A stretch of DNA of 64,000 bases from Mactra quadrangularis (GCA_025267735.1 CM046298.1:34967264-35031263), one strand, 5' to 3'; counted from the stretch's first letter, positions 10,531-24,100 are shown. The notes: generated by a model from the sequence alone, not told the origin. Numbers and translations: made by a program.

Positions 10531-11375
10531 TTATGTGTTAGATGTTTAGTAAATATATGTAAGGACCACAGGGGAAATAAGTGATTTTCAATATCTTTGT
10601 GTGTCATCCAATTATTTGTGTATATAATTAATATAGCTGGCATCGTATATTATAATCATGTCTCTGTTACTGCATGTAATGCTCTTCAGTAAAAGAAGAA
10701 ATAAATGAATGAACTGTTTTAGAGATAATTTGTATATAAATAGATGTTTTTTTGCTTACCCCAATTAGGCTGCGTATCAATGATTGATTTTGTTTACACG
10801 ATCACCCAAATTATCAATACACGAGCACTTCAAATAGTGAACGTATGGGCAATGCAGTGTGACTTATGTTGAGTTTTGAAAAAGTATATAATTAGACATG
10901 TATATGATCTCAACAGTATCGTTTCCTATTTTCCAATTGTGATCTGTATGATGATATGAACATGCCTTCCCCGAAGATGTCATTATTTGTACATTTCATG
11001 GGTAATCATAATAATTGTTATTACCCTAGCATGAGTGACATTTTATATGATACTTATGATAATTGGCTACGTGTGAATATATGTATTATTGTTATATAAA
11101 CTAAATGATCAAAGATATGAATAATTTAGTCACACGTATGACATTTAAAATGGCCACAGGTAAGACATGTCAGGTAAATTATTTAGCTAGTCTGAAATTA
11201 TACTGATAAATCTGATGAGTATATATAGAATTTCTGAAATGAACTTAGTTACCGGGATATCCTTTTCAATAATCTGCAAGGACTGTTCCATTGTTATATT
11301 CACGGGGAACCATTCGAGGATTTTGCCAGAAGGTTCGAACAATATGAATACTAGTGTCCAATTTAAAGTATTTTA
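10531..11375. other. AT-rich stretch, nothing recognised
   Basis: Short ORFs only. I see no splice-flanked coding segment and no repeat end that can be supported. Confidence 0.4.
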
Positions 11376-11379
11376 CAAG

Positions 11380-11465
11380 TTCTTAAAAAGTAGAAGTTCG
11401 AGTTCGCGGATATCGAACCCCTCGCAATCTTACCGACCCAGTTTAGTCCACCCTTTATCTAAATA
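11380..11465 (-). mobile_element. tRNA-like SINE head fragment
   Basis: On the minus strand a good box B (ggggttcgatatcc) follows a box A-like stretch (tggactaaactggg) by about 30 bases. No body or tail is recognisable, so this is a short relic. The plus-strand 83-codon ORF here runs through it and is not thought to be a gene. Confidence 0.45.
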
Positions 11466-11919
11466 AACTCAGGTATCAATTAAGCATGACATATGTATGC
11501 ACTTAAGTCCACTTAGTTTTAGTACACTTGAACTTATTATCTCGCTACCCATCATTTGATGGACATCATTTTAAATTAGTTTGACCTTTTGAACTTTGCT
11601 AATGCAAATTATAATATTCATTTGGATGAAAGATTTGATAAAATGATAAATGAACATTGGAGAGGTTCACAGTTAGGTCAGGATTGAATCACAGTGTTAT
11701 TTATAAGACAGATGTAAGGCGGAGTGAGCTGGGGCATGGGTCAGGGGCTCCGGACCTCTCATGTAATTTTCAAATACTTGATTAATTACTTATTTATGTA
11801 TTCAGTATTTCATCCCTTGATAATATGACTTTTACCATGAAAACTTTAAGTTAAATTGCAATTTAAAATCTACTTCCATATACCTGTTACAACGTTACAA
11901 TGTTGTACTATAGTCCCTG

Positions 11920-12095
11920 AACGTTGAAATCACCTCCGAACAGGTGACCCTCACAGTACCCATTTATACCTGTGTGGGCAGGAACAACTGTAGATAAACT
12001 TCTTGCTCAAGAAAATTAGCAGTGCCCTTAGTCAGGGTTGTGGACTCTGGACCTCTATATCCCTTTTTCGCACGTCTAACCACTAGACCACTGCT
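11920..12095 (-). mobile_element. tRNA-derived SINE (family 3)
   Basis: On the minus strand a box A-like head (gcagtggtctagtggttag, near 12070-12095) is followed by a diverged box B region (aggtccagagtcc). A body then contains gggcactgctaatt and a tail with aaatgggtactgtgagggtc (about 11945-11975). This is the typical order of an invertebrate tRNA-SINE. A related fragment (ggggctccggacctc) lies at about 11740-11755. Confidence 0.6.
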
Positions 12096-12479
12096 CATAC
12101 TTGTTGACAAGAAATCCATCATTCAATAACTCAATGCCAGAGTGTGGGGAGTATATGAACATTGACCTAGCGACTTGATAGACAAGAAAAAACACAACAA
12201 ATTGAAATGAGAGACTGGAGTTACATGTGGTTTAGTACTGAAACCATGATTGAAATCTTGTCATTTTTGTATTTTCATTCCCAGCACGTCATAGATGATA
12301 TCTTATAATCAAGTTTTGAATTGTACTCAATTATGGTTGGTGTAAAATCAATCTGATTCCAACCCGATCTAATTTCTCTGCTCGCCGAACAAATTACAAA
12401 CAGCGGTCTATAGGATATTTGTTTATGTAAATTGGTGTAAAATAAACTCCAAATCTTATTAATTATTGATATTGAAGTC

Positions 12480-12660
12480 CAAGTCTTGCGAGTTTATGAC
12501 AAGAGTTTTTGCATAAGCTGCTGCGTGCATAGCTTGTGCTTCGAATTGCGTATGTCGCAAAAACCAACATTCTTTATGGACCCCACGCATCTTTCGAGAT
12601 TATTCGTACAATGAACGGTCGCGGTGTTGCGATAGTTGAAACTCTTCAGAACATTCAGGA
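12480..12660 (-). pseudogene. Coding-like relic, unrecognised
   Basis: The base composition is less AT-rich than the flanks. On the minus strand a frame from an ATG near 12595 reads MRGVHKECWFLRHTQ, then runs through AQAMHAAAYAKTLVINSQDLD to a stop near 12460. Its upstream frame is broken by a stop. It could be a decayed exon, a processed fragment or chance. No splice site that I trust bounds it. Confidence 0.25.
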
Positions 12661-13299
12661 AATAAGTTTACACAAAAAACCAGGTGTTGTCAAGTCACTA
12701 TGTTGACCTAACAAAGTGACAAGTTAGTTAATAATTACATACGTCGTATAATGAGTTTGTATATAGAATATAGGACATGCATGTTATTAGCATTTAAATA
12801 CATTTGTTACATATTTTACTGTTATATCACAATAACAATGAATGTCATATGCAATGTATAGATGCATAATTATAAAGCAGTCTTTCGCCACACACCGAGG
12901 TTTAATTATCCTAATTACTCAATGAAAATAACTAGAAATCAAAGCGCTGAATTGGATTGTTTTGGTGTCGCCGATTTGTCTCTGCGCAGGAAATGTTTCG
13001 GGTTTAGGTGTCTGTCAGTAGTTAAGAAATTATTGCGCCAGTCATAGAAGACATTCTGCTATTTCAATACTGAGGAGACTACTTGCGGATTCCGTATCCA
13101 AGGTTTGATAGAGTCTGTAATTACGGTAGATGCATTTGTTATGACATAAATCTGTTGATGTTCCCTACCATTGTTAAATCAGACAACTGACGGATAGTGA
13201 AAAAAACCCAGGATATATTGTCAGACAAAATCATTTATATAATAACATTTCCTTTATTGATAACAAACAGACAATTCCAATATAATGTTGGTCGTATTG

Positions 13300-13395
13300 A
13301 GTTACTGTCATTCACGCATGTACGCACGTATTCACACCCGCACGCACGATCACACACACACTCACGCACGCACGCTAACACCTACGCATATAAAA
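13300..13395. repeat. CACG/CA-rich microsatellite
   Basis: Imperfect runs of cacgcacg and cacaca units occur between about 13310 and 13380. The two ORFs rich in H, T and R over this stretch are products of the repeat. Confidence 0.75.
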
Positions 13396-13529
13396 TATGT
13401 TTTTGTACGTTTTAAGCATTTGCTTCCAATCGTCAAAATACGCTACGTAATGTCCGTCAAACCTGTGCATTACGTCTTACTGAATGTTATTATATTAACC
13501 AATCAAATCCCCAATATTCAATTATAAAG

Positions 13530-14500
13530 ACGAAAATGGCTTTTTTTCAGCGACAAAACTTTGGGAAGAAATATGCACTTGTGCAGGATTGCAAAATATA
13601 TAACACTTTAATTAAGTTTTGTTTACATGTTAGTGAGTCTGACTTATACACAAAACAGATCTAAGCTTTTAATAAATTCTTAAAATAATTCATCAATCAA
13701 TAGCACTCCTTGTATTTTGATGAATATTATGGAAAGCCAGAGTACACCCGACGAACAGTTAGTTGTCTTCAGCCGGTTGCATGTATCAGTCGTCTTATTT
13801 TCGTTGGTTTAGATGAACTTTAGAAACAATCGGGGCATACGTTTTTTGATTAATTGCTCACATCCGCTATACATCGGTTCACCAAAACAATAAATAAAAT
13901 AAAGATCCACTGCACATAACATGGTTGCTTCAGTTCTTCATTCATTGAATGATACACGTGCTTATACAAATGATCTGTCGTAGACGAAACTTATTCTCGA
14001 TGTCAAGATTGGTCTTTATATAGAAAGTCTTCATACATACAAATATTTCACCGGCTAAGTACATATAGTTATCAAGATTGATGAGCCTCTGTTAACAAAT
14101 ATACTGTAGACCATTGTTATGCCGAACGTATATTTATCGCAGACTCTCATCATGCAAGACTAAAGACAAAATATTTTTCATAGAATCAGTTCTTAGCATG
14201 ATTTGTTTTACTCCATGAAAAAAATACATTATGGCATCGGGATACTTAACATATATTAACTGCAGTTTCTAACAATCATAATGCAAGACCAAAGAGTAAA
14301 CATTAAAGTTTGGTCCCTACGTGGGCCTCTAACACTCAAATTTTGATCGTTTAGAAAAAACACAGGTGACGATACACTCGTTCACGTAGAATAAAGATGA
14401 TTCCAAATACATGTAAGTAATGCGTGCTTAAAGAATCTGAATCTGGGACAACTAGCAAGCGTAAATACAAATTACAAATTCCTCTCACTGGTTATGTTAT
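13530..14500. other. Non-coding stretch, nothing recognised
   Basis: AT-rich with a few less AT-rich islands (13735-13830). A cluster of AATAAA-like words occurs near 13890-13905 on the plus strand, but no coding exon is visible upstream of it. Confidence 0.35.
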
Positions 14501-14509
14501 GCGTTGCTG

Positions 14510-14735
14510 CTTTATTCATTCAACTGAGGAGAATAACGCTGCGTGGAGCTAGTACAAATGCCTAATGTCCCATTTAAAAGAGTCAGATTCGTCATTTCAA
14601 GTTTTGTAATCGTCCACTGGAAAAGTTTGGTGGCTATGAGCGATTGGTCAATATTCATTCGATGCATTGCAGCTCCTATACAATACAATCCAAATCGTTG
14701 CGCACGCCAAAGCACTAAAACTGGAGTGGTAATTA
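14510..14735. other. Compositional island of unknown nature
   Basis: About 225 bp are noticeably less AT-rich and open in both directions (67 codons minus, 71 codons plus). The minus-strand reading ends close to an ATAAAG word. It might be a promoter-like fragment (a ccaatcgct word is present on the minus strand), a repeat piece or a decayed exon. I cannot choose. Confidence 0.25.
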
Positions 14736-15185
14736 CTTTTTTAAAAGTTCACTTTTAGCTGTCGTTTTTTTCCGAACAAAGTAACCTGAAGACCATTGGT
14801 ATTCAAAAGTTAAATTTATGTCAGACTAGTGACGATGAGTCAATTGTAAATAGCATAGCTTAGCCGACTTATCATTTAGACAACTTTGTCCAGAATAGGA
14901 AACATCCCACACTAGTAATTCACATAATGATTATATATCTTATACAAAATACTGACAGACAAACAACGACAATAGATGAGATTGATGGTAAGACTGAGGG
15001 AATGGTTTGCTGGTCTGGTCAAACATAAATTAATAAGAACGTTAACATTCTTTAAGCATTTTCTGCTGCCTAGTTACGAATTGTGTAAAAGCAACCTTCT
15101 GATAAGATATTCAATTTCTTTACAAAACAGTACAGGAAAATATAAAACAAACTGCCTTGAATAATTAACATATTGTTAATTTAAA

Positions 15186-15238
15186 GTTTGTTTGTTTGGG
15201 TTTTACGGCGCACCAACACAAAAAGGTCATATCGCGCA
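15186..15238 (-). mobile_element. Micro-retroposon with (GTTT)n tip
   Basis: A block of about 52 bp (gtttgtttgggttttacggc, then gcaccaacac and aggtcatatcgcgc) interrupts copy 1 of the ~1.05-kb array and is missing from copies 2 and 3. The (GTTT)n edge on the plus strand is an (AAAC)n tail on the minus strand, so the piece is the extreme 3' end of a retroposon. Further copies lie at about 21848, 32697 and 55656. Confidence 0.7.
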
Positions 15239-17379
15239 TTGGTTATTTGCTCAATAGTCCTTATGAGAAACGTATTTTAAGATTGTTGCTTTTATCACAA
15301 TCAGATAGAAAATCAAATTACATATTTATGATGAACGTTTAGAAGGAATGTATATGCCCCCCCCTAAGTTGATTCTTTTGAAAATGTTTCTGCGCCGAAA
15401 AACACGTTAAAGATAATCTAATTAAATTTTCTACTGTTCGTATATGGCAATATTTTTTTCAAAACAAAACAAACAACGTAAAACATGTTTGTTATTGATT
15501 GGAAAATGAATGCAACATCATTTGATTTTTACTGTCTTAGATTTACCTTAACGTGTTCTTTTGCATCTTATCAGTTCTTCTCCAAAACCTTTAGGGTATC
15601 GTTTTGCAATATTGAAAGGCCGTAAGAAAAATCATTCTATGTGAGCCATTTAGACATTTTCCAGAGAAAAAATTGGACTGCATCACATTATCGCTTATTA
15701 TTTTGGGACGCCCTTGCATTATTAGAATATTGTAAGAAAAATGACTTAGATTGTCATGAAATTTTTATTGAATGAAACAGAAATGTCCTTGTGCTAGGCT
15801 TGATTATTTCTCATTCAGAACTAGTTTTTAGTCCATAAAACAGCAGAAAACAATTCTATATTCAGTCAATTTAGGGAATGGACTGTAAATTAACGACATG
15901 TTGTGAACATGTGGTCAAACGTTGTCGTGGCCGATTTAAGGTTATATAGCATAACTTATTCGACTTATCATTTAGACAACTTTGTCTAGAATAGGAAAGA
16001 TCCCGCACTGGTCATTCAAATAATGATTTTATATCTTATACAAAATAACAACGACAATAGATGAGATTGATAGTGTGAATGAGGGAATGGTTTGTTGGTC
16101 TGGACAAATATATCTTAATGAGAACGTTAACATTCTGTTAGTTAGATTTGCTGCATAGTGACCAATTGTATAAAATTCGGATAGAAATAACCAGCTTATA
16201 AGATATCCAATATCTAAACAATTCAGGGCAGGAACAAACAAACCGCCTTCAATAAGTAACATACATTTATTGTTAATTTTGAAGCCTTACGTATTTGCCC
16301 AAGAATCCCTAAGAGAAACGTATATTTAGTGGATTGAAGCTTTTACTGCAAAAGGTTGGAATAACAAATTACATTTTCTATGAAAAATGTTTAGCAGAAA
16401 TGCATAACTCTGTATCAGGAATGTACTCATTTAGATGTGATAATGACCATAAAAATTGAATCTTTTAAAAATATTTTTGCACTTAAACACATTGAAGAGA
16501 ATCTTCTCAAATTTTCTACTGTTTATATATGGCAATAATTTTATATACTTTAAACATATACATGTGTAATATTATCATTTTACAATGTGAAACGAGTCTG
16601 TTATTGATATGAATATGAATGGAACATAATTTAATTGTTACTGCTTTAGATTTACATTGAAATGCCGTCATCATTCTATGTGAACCCTGAACACCTTTTA
16701 GAGAGCAAAGATTGGACTACATCAGATAACCGCTTATTATTTTGGGACGCCCCTTGCATTATTGGAATATCGTGTATAAACTGCCTTACATTGTCATGAA
16801 AGCTCCTATGAATTAAACAGAAATGTTTCTGTACTAGACTTGACTGTTTCTCATTCAAAACTAGATCAAAGTCCACTTAACAACAGAAAACAATCTACAT
16901 ATAGGGAATGAACTGTAACTGAACGACATGTTGTGTATATGTGGTCATACGTTGTCGGGGTCGAGGTTTTATTGTATAATGAAGCCAACTTATCATTTAG
17001 ACAACTTTGTCTAGAGTTAGAAACCATCCCACACACTAGTATGGCTGTAAATCAAATAATGATTATATATCTTCTACAAATACTGCCACACAAACAATGG
17101 ACATAGTTGAGACTGATGGTTATACTGAGGAAATGGTTTGTTGTTCTGGTATAATATACCTTAATGAGAACGTAAACATTATGTAAGCTATTTTGTTACC
17201 CAGTGGCCAGTTGTAAAAAAACTCGGATAAAACAACCATTTTGATAAGATATCCAATATCTAAACAATACAGTTCAGGAACAAACAAACAAATTGCCTTT
17301 CATAATTAACATATTGTTAATTTTTAAGCCTCAGGTATTTGCCAGGGTTAGAATCCTTATCAGAAACGTTTTCGTAAGT

Positions 17380-17580
17380 GCATTTTAGCGTCGGTAAACG
17401 TCGCAACGCTGCCAAATGTCACAACTCCGCACCTACGATAACTATCGCAATATACACTGTCGTTTAGCGTCAATGTAGTGACATTTAGCACTTGTCAATT
17501 GTGTGCGACGTTAAGCGACATTGTGACGTTTAGCGACATTGCGACGTTTAGCGACAATGCGACGTTTAGCGGCGATACTA
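17380..17580. repeat. 18-bp GACGTTTAGCGAC repeat patch
   Basis: Near 17505-17575 the phrase gacgtttagcgacatt repeats with an 18-base period, in at least three good copies. Upstream, decayed and partly inverted relatives (gtcggtaaacgtcgc, tgtcgtttagcgtc) continue to about 17380. It interrupts the third unit of the ~1.05-kb array. A 66-codon ORF across it is a by-product. Confidence 0.7.
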
Positions 17581-18000
17581 AAGGAACAGAATAAAGCATT
17601 TTCTGCTTTAGATTTATACTTAGTCTTATCAGTTCCTTGGAGCACACTTTTGTGTCATACTTTGCACTATTTTATGGCCTTCTCCACAACTTTTGAGTCA
17701 CCCCTTAAATATATAGAGGATGTTAGAAAATCATTTTAAGTGAGCCGTTAACTTTTCTTCGAAAGCAAAGATTGAACTAAATGTCTTTACCGCTTATTGT
17801 TTCTGGACACCATTTGCATCATAAGAAAAACGTATGGAAAATTGCCTAAGATTATCATGAAAGCTTTTCTAAATTAACAGGTATGTTTTTTGTACTCGAC
17901 TTGATTGCTCCTCATTCATAACTAGACCAAAGTCCATCAAAACAACAAAATGTATCATGCAGGGAATTTTCTGTGAATTATTGACATGTTGTTGACTTAC

Positions 18001-19840
18001 GTTGTTATAGATTGTAATCTATTTTAGCAGATTATATTTCTGTACAAACACTGTGACTATGGAGACTAATTATTGAATGAAATTATCTTCCTCTAATCCA
18101 GTATCAAATTTACATTGTTCTGATTGATGCATAGTTTACATATAATTGTCTTCAATTGATTTTCATCGAAACAATCCCTGATAGAACGTCACGGAGAGTC
18201 TTTTATCACTTATAAAATGACACCAGGATGGTCATAGAATTTATTATTGTTAATGTAACGTTGCTAAACTCGAGGCATTTACCCAACCTGGAACAAATAC
18301 TTTAATCATGTTTACAAGAAATATGTTGACCAATAGGAGTGCTCGAAATAGGTCTCGTGAATAATCACGTAAATATGTGCAAGTCACGAGGATTCTTTGA
18401 AAATGCATAAAGTACTAGATCACACATTTGGCTATTTCTGTTTTTTTCCAATTCAATGTCAATATCTGTTAGTGTATGAAGGAAGTCAATTTTGAATATT
18501 TGAAGACAAACAGTCGTAAATATTGGGAGAACAATAAAATCGAAGTCACAGAATCGCTAAAACCATCTTTACCATTATTAACGGGGTAAGTTTTATCAAT
18601 ATAAATACAATTATTCACAGTTCTATGTCAATTTGCACTAAAATTGTCATCTCCAAAAAGCCGATAAACTACTTTCAAAATGTGCCTTTACAATTTTGAG
18701 AGTTTTAAAATAGTTGATATTCAAGTTGAAGTCTGTAAACGAGCAGTATGGAAGATTAATGTCTATTTTCATTTTAATTTTTTACAGCGTTCATTAAGTT
18801 TTCAAAGTAAACAATTTAGAAACTTGGCTTGAAACAAAGAATAAATTTAAATAACATTTAAATATTCATTAAGTCAGTAAGCTACTGTCTAGCTACTGAG
18901 GCAAGTAATGCTACATTTGTCTCCTGAAGGACAGTTTAAAATTGTAGAAAAATATTGTTTGATTTTTAATCCTAATCTACATAAGTAAAATTAAAATGAA
19001 GCGAAACACAATCCTTAAAAAGCCTCATTCCGTAGGCGATATGCAAACTTTGATTGTATTTCAAGTTTATTTTTCCTTACACTAAGGCAAATCGCCCAAC
19101 CCTGTTTACATTAGAGAGCCTATAGCTCACATGCACGGTAGGGTATAGCCGTCTAAATATCACGTATAGTAAATATTATTTAAAACGTTCGCACACACCT
19201 AAAATCATTTTAACAGATTTTGCACGTCTCGGTGACTTAAATAACCTAAGATGAAAAACAGAGTTGAACAAACATTGGAAATATTATAGCTTTCCAAATA
19301 GAAGAACAGTAAAACAAATTTAATGAAAAACAAAGCCACACCGGTAATTTCCCCTTCAGATAAATTAAATCATCAACCCAAATTAGAGAAACTTAAATCA
19401 TCAGAGAAGTTTCTTTTCGTAATTAAGAATTCAAATTATTTGAAATTGCCGGAAGATGTTTTAAAAGCATTGACATTTTCAGAGTAGCTACATTTGTAAT
19501 TTAAAACTTCATTTGTTTGTATTAAGCATTCAAAACGAATCTTACTTAAAAAAAAACAAAAAGAAAAAACTAAATAACTAGTCACTGCTTCTCGTTGGGT
19601 TACTGATAATCGATTTTGAAATTAGCTCATTCAAACTCATCAGAGACATAGTTAAATTTGAATTTTCAAAAATCAACTTACGACAAAAATCGTCGTAAGT
19701 ATATTATTTGAGATCGTCGTATTAGCTCAAGGATGAAATATACACTTCATAACCAGATGGTCAGACTGTAAGTGATATATTGGTGCATTCCATGATCGTT
19801 GGTTATATGAAATGTCTGTTTCATATTTCTCTGATTGAAA
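18001..19840. other. AT-rich stretch with a weak match to the ~9-kb family
   Basis: No gene is visible. Around 18440-18760, phrases such as caattttgagagttttaaaa and the gttgaag/gtctgtaa block resemble the A-copy segment at about 40670-40850. If real, part of the ~9-kb duplicated unit also exists outside the array. The remainder is featureless. Confidence 0.35.
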
Positions 19841-19844
19841 AGGG

Positions 19845-20060
19845 TTGATGATGATACTGAGGGATGTTATGATGTTCTGGTCAAATATACCTTAACGAGA
19901 ACGTAAACATTTTGGAAGCTATTTTTGCTGTCCAGTGGCCAATTGCATAAAACTAGGATAAGGTGATAAGATATCCAATATTTAAACAATTCAGTTAAGG
20001 AACAAACAAACAGACTTGAATAAGTACCATATTGTTCCATTTGGTATTTGCTCAACAATC
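19845..20060. repeat. Partial dispersed copy of the ~1.05-kb unit
   Basis: The phrases gatactgagggatg, ggtcaaatataccttaacg, the gtccagtggccaattg block and aagatatccaatat match, in order, those in the array at 14.85-17.4 kb. The rest of the unit is not present on either side. Confidence 0.65.
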
Positions 20061-21170
20061 CTGAGCGTGGTTTTATTTAGTCACGTGGTTATAATTAGAT
20101 TCCATACAATCAGACAAATATTGAATATGTCAATCAGGAAATAAACTGACCACATGAAATATTGGTCATCACTCCCTATCACCATAGCAACGTTAGTGTT
20201 GACAATATGAATGGATGGTCACTAGTTCATTATTCATTCATTGATATAACAATCTATAAATAATGACATTGTTAAAGTCTAGATATCTGCAAGGCTGAAT
20301 GGGTAATTAAAGGTCAGATAGTACAGTGGGTGATCAAGCAGTCTGGACTCTAGACGCCGGCACAAAATTTGATATTGTGTTGGTGGGGTCGCGCAGAATA
20401 AAGCAGAGTGTGCACTCCGGAAGCCTTTAAATTATAGAAATATTGGAAAAAATATTTAAGTATGGCATACTTTTGATATTTTTCTGGTAGGACCGCTCTT
20501 AACAAAGCATTGGACTCCAGACCTCTTTTATTTTCAAACATATTAGACACACTTATTGAGTACAGTATCAAATTGATATTGTTTGCTGTTTTTGGTCATT
20601 CTTAATAAAAGTAACAACTCTTGGGTTAGTAGTTCCTGTAGTAACATATCCAGATCTAATCCTGCTATTTATAATAATTATTCAATAAGAGAACATGGTG
20701 TTTATTTATTTAACATCACTTAACAACTTAGATGACATAGTGGTTAAGCTTACATGGTATTATTATTATCAGAGAAGTAGGTTTCTATGGCAATCGGAGA
20801 GGAAGGTTAAATAAAGTTTAACCATTTGTTAAATATGGAGATGGTATAACCACATTGGTTATTGCAAAATTATGGGATTGTTTACTATTTTCAAGACTGC
20901 AATTCTTAACTTGAGAAGAAAATGGTATATATCAGGTTCATTTTGCTTCAAAAACCATTTGTTTTGATGGCCCTGAAAGTGAAACCTACCTTTAGTTGGC
21001 CTTTCATTTTCAACTTTTCTGTTGTTTTTTTATATTATTTTTTGTTCTTTTTCCTCGCCATAACGCACTTACTATCTCCACATTGTAACAACAATGCTAC
21101 ATCGTAAGAAAAGTTGAATTATAGTCGAACTGGTCCAGATGGCCAAATATTACGTTTATGTACTAACCAC
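20061..21170. other. Non-coding stretch, nothing firm
   Basis: Around 20340-20420 and 20485-20530 there are GC-richer phrases (gtctggactctagacgcc, attggactccagacctc) that may be tRNA-SINE fragments. No box A/box B pair is clear. No exon is seen. Confidence 0.3.
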
Positions 21171-21179
21171 AAGAGTATG

Positions 21180-24100
21180 CCTGATACTATAAGTGATGTG
21201 CATATTTTATCATTTTAAGGACAAGATAAGACGCAAAACAATTCAAAAACATTGGAAATCAACTATTGTTTAGATAAGACAACATAACCTTGAAGGACAA
21301 AATACTGCTTTCAATTACTGAATATAATGTACAAATCATTGTTATTGTTTGGCGTAATCACTGTCTGGAGCGGAAATATAATGTGTATTGTTACAATAAA
21401 TTAGGAGATATTCTACCGTAGTATATTGCATTGATATAAACTTATAATTATGTAATGCCTCCGAAACATTCTATTTAGATGCAACAAATTATGCTTTCAA
21501 ACAATAATTGTTTTTGATAGTTGCATGCAATAATGTATAATTATCTACAATAAAAACAACTTAGATGATTAAGCGAACATTTCACAACAAAATGATTACA
21601 TCAATGTAAAAATCATTGTCAAAGATCGCCAAGGTTACCATTGTAATTGTTGTATGTACTTTAGTGATACATATATAAAGCTTATTAAGCGCCTGAAAGA
21701 AATGATCCTTAATTATGATCTCTATCACATGAACGTTTGATGTATATTTATTGTTATTAACCACATTAGCAGAACATGGCTGGATTTTTTAATGATAGTT
21801 CACAAGTTAACAGTTTAAATATTCGAGAGCAAAGGGGAAACGAATCTTTGTTTGTTTGGGTTTTACGGCGCACCAACACAGAAAGGTCATATCGCGCCGA
21901 GAACGAATCTGAAGTATATATCATGGAACTTGGGTGTGCGAGAAATGCCAGAAAAGAAGTGGGGTAACAAAATAATTTCTTTATCTTACATGTTCCATAA
22001 TAACCATAACTTACTATGTATTTCCATATTAAGACAACATACTACCTCACGTTAGAAAGTCGATTTTTTGTTCGAACTTTCATGAAAGGATATGACCTGT
22101 CGCCACTAGGGGTTGAGCCCTGATTGACTGACAAGTTCTAACGACTAAATATGTCGAATTAAGAGATATGATGTACACACTTTACCAATTTGAGAATAGA
22201 TTAAGACACAAAACCACTACACGAATATTGCAAATAAACTATTGTTTAGATAATACTTTGAATGACAAAATATTACTTTCAATTTCTGAATCAAATGTAC
22301 AAATCATTGTTATTGCTCTACTGAATTCATTGATATTTGTTTGGAGTAATCACTGTCTGGAGCGGAAATATAATGTGTATTGTTACAATAAGCTAGGAGA
22401 TACTTTACTGTAGTATATAGCATTGATATAAAACTTATAACAATTGAATGCCTCCTATACATACTCATATTTGATGCAACAAATTATGCTTTAAAAGAAT
22501 AATTGTTTTTGGTGGTTGCACGCAATAATGAATATCTATCTTCACAAAAAATAAACTTAGATGATTTAGCAAACATTTTAAAACAAAATGTTTACATCAA
22601 TGTAAAAATCATTGTCAAAGATCGCCATGGTTATCCTTGTTATTGTTGTATGTACTTTAGTGACATATATAAATCTTATATTAAGCGCCTGATCTAATTG
22701 ATACTTAATTATGATCTCTACCACATAAACGTTTGACGTATATTTATTGTTATTAACCACATTAGCAGAACATGGCTGGATTTTGTTATGACAATTCACA
22801 AGTGAACAGTTTAAATATTTGAGAGCAAGGGGGAAAAGAATCTGAAGTATATAACATGGAACTTGGGTGTGCGAGAAATGCCAAAAAAGAAGTGGGGTCA
22901 CAAAATTATTTCTTTATCTTTTATGTTCCATCTTACTAAGTATTTCCATATTAAGACATCATACTACCTCACGTTAGAAAGTCGATCTTATGTTCGAACT
23001 TTCATGAAAGGATATGATCTGTCGCCACTAGGGGTTGAGCCCTGATTGACTGACAAGTTCTAACGACTAAAATATGTCGAAGAGATATGAAGTACACAAT
23101 TTACCAATTTGAGAATAGATTAAGACACAAAACCACTACACGAATATTGCAAATAAACTATTGTTTAGATAATACTTTAAAGGACAAAATATTGCTTTCA
23201 ATTACTGAATCAAATGTACAAATCATTGTTATTGTTCTACTGAATTCATTGATATTTGTTTGGGGTAATCTCTGTCTGGAGCGGAAATATAATGTGTATT
23301 GTTACAATAAGCTAGGAGATACTTAACTGTAGTATATAGTATTGATATAATTATAACTATTGAATGCCTCCTATACACACTCATATTTAAAGCAACACAT
23401 TATGCTTTAAAAGAATAATTGTTTTTGGTGGTTGCACGCAATAATGAGTATCTATCATCACAAAAAACAAACTTAGATGATTTAGCAAACATTTTAAAAC
23501 AAAATGGTTACATCAATGTAAAAATCATTGTCAAAGATCGCCATGGTTATCCTTGTTATTGTTGTATGTACTTTAGTGATATATATATAAATCTTATTAA
23601 GCGCCTGAAAGAAATAATCATTAATTATGATCTCTATCACATAAACGTTTGATGTATATTTATTGTTATTAACCACATTAGCAGAACATGGTTGGATTTT
23701 GTTATGACAATTCACAAGTCAACAGTTTAAATATTTGAGAGCAAGGGGGAAAAGAATCTGAGGTATATAACATGGAACATGGGTGTGCGAGAAATGCCAA
23801 AAAAGAAGTGGGGTCACAAAATTATTTCTTTATCTTTTATGTTCTATAATAACATAACTTACTATGTATTTCCATATTAAGACAACATACTACCTCACGT
23901 TAGAAAGTCGATCTTATGTTCGAACTTTCATTAAAGGGTATGATCTGTCGCCTCTAGGGGTTGAGCCCTGATTGACTGACAAGTTCTAACGACTAAAATA
24001 TGTCGAAGAGATATGATGTACACAATTTACCAATTTGAGAATAGATTAAGACACAAAACCACTACACGAATATTGCAAATAAACTATTGTTTAGATAATA

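Larger units (their letters stand above)
14850..18000. repeat. Tandem array of a ~1.05-kb unit, three copies
   Basis: The same order of phrases starts three times: cgacttatcatttagacaac at about 14868 and 15958, and a matching phrase at about 16988. Each is followed by the attatatatctt block, the gagattgatgg/gagggaatggttt block, the aacattc block, and a 3' part with catttgacttttactg-like and ttgggacgccc-like phrases. Spacing is about 1090 and 1030 bp. Copies are diverged, with many indels. Copy 1 has a micro-retroposon at about 15186 and copy 3 has an 18-bp repeat patch at 17380-17580. No long ORF is shared between copies. Confidence 0.75.

Noticed and set aside
10374..10643. 89-codon minus ORF
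   Set aside because: It is largely the SINE family 1 copy read through.
11215..11466. 83-codon plus ORF
   Set aside because: It runs through a tRNA-like SINE relic on the other strand.
13197..13527. Two histidine/threonine-rich ORFs
   Set aside because: Produced by the CACG microsatellite.
20340..20570. tRNA-SINE or MITE around the ggactctagac/ggactccagac phrases
   Set aside because: No box A/box B pair, tail or target duplication could be fixed. Left as unassigned.
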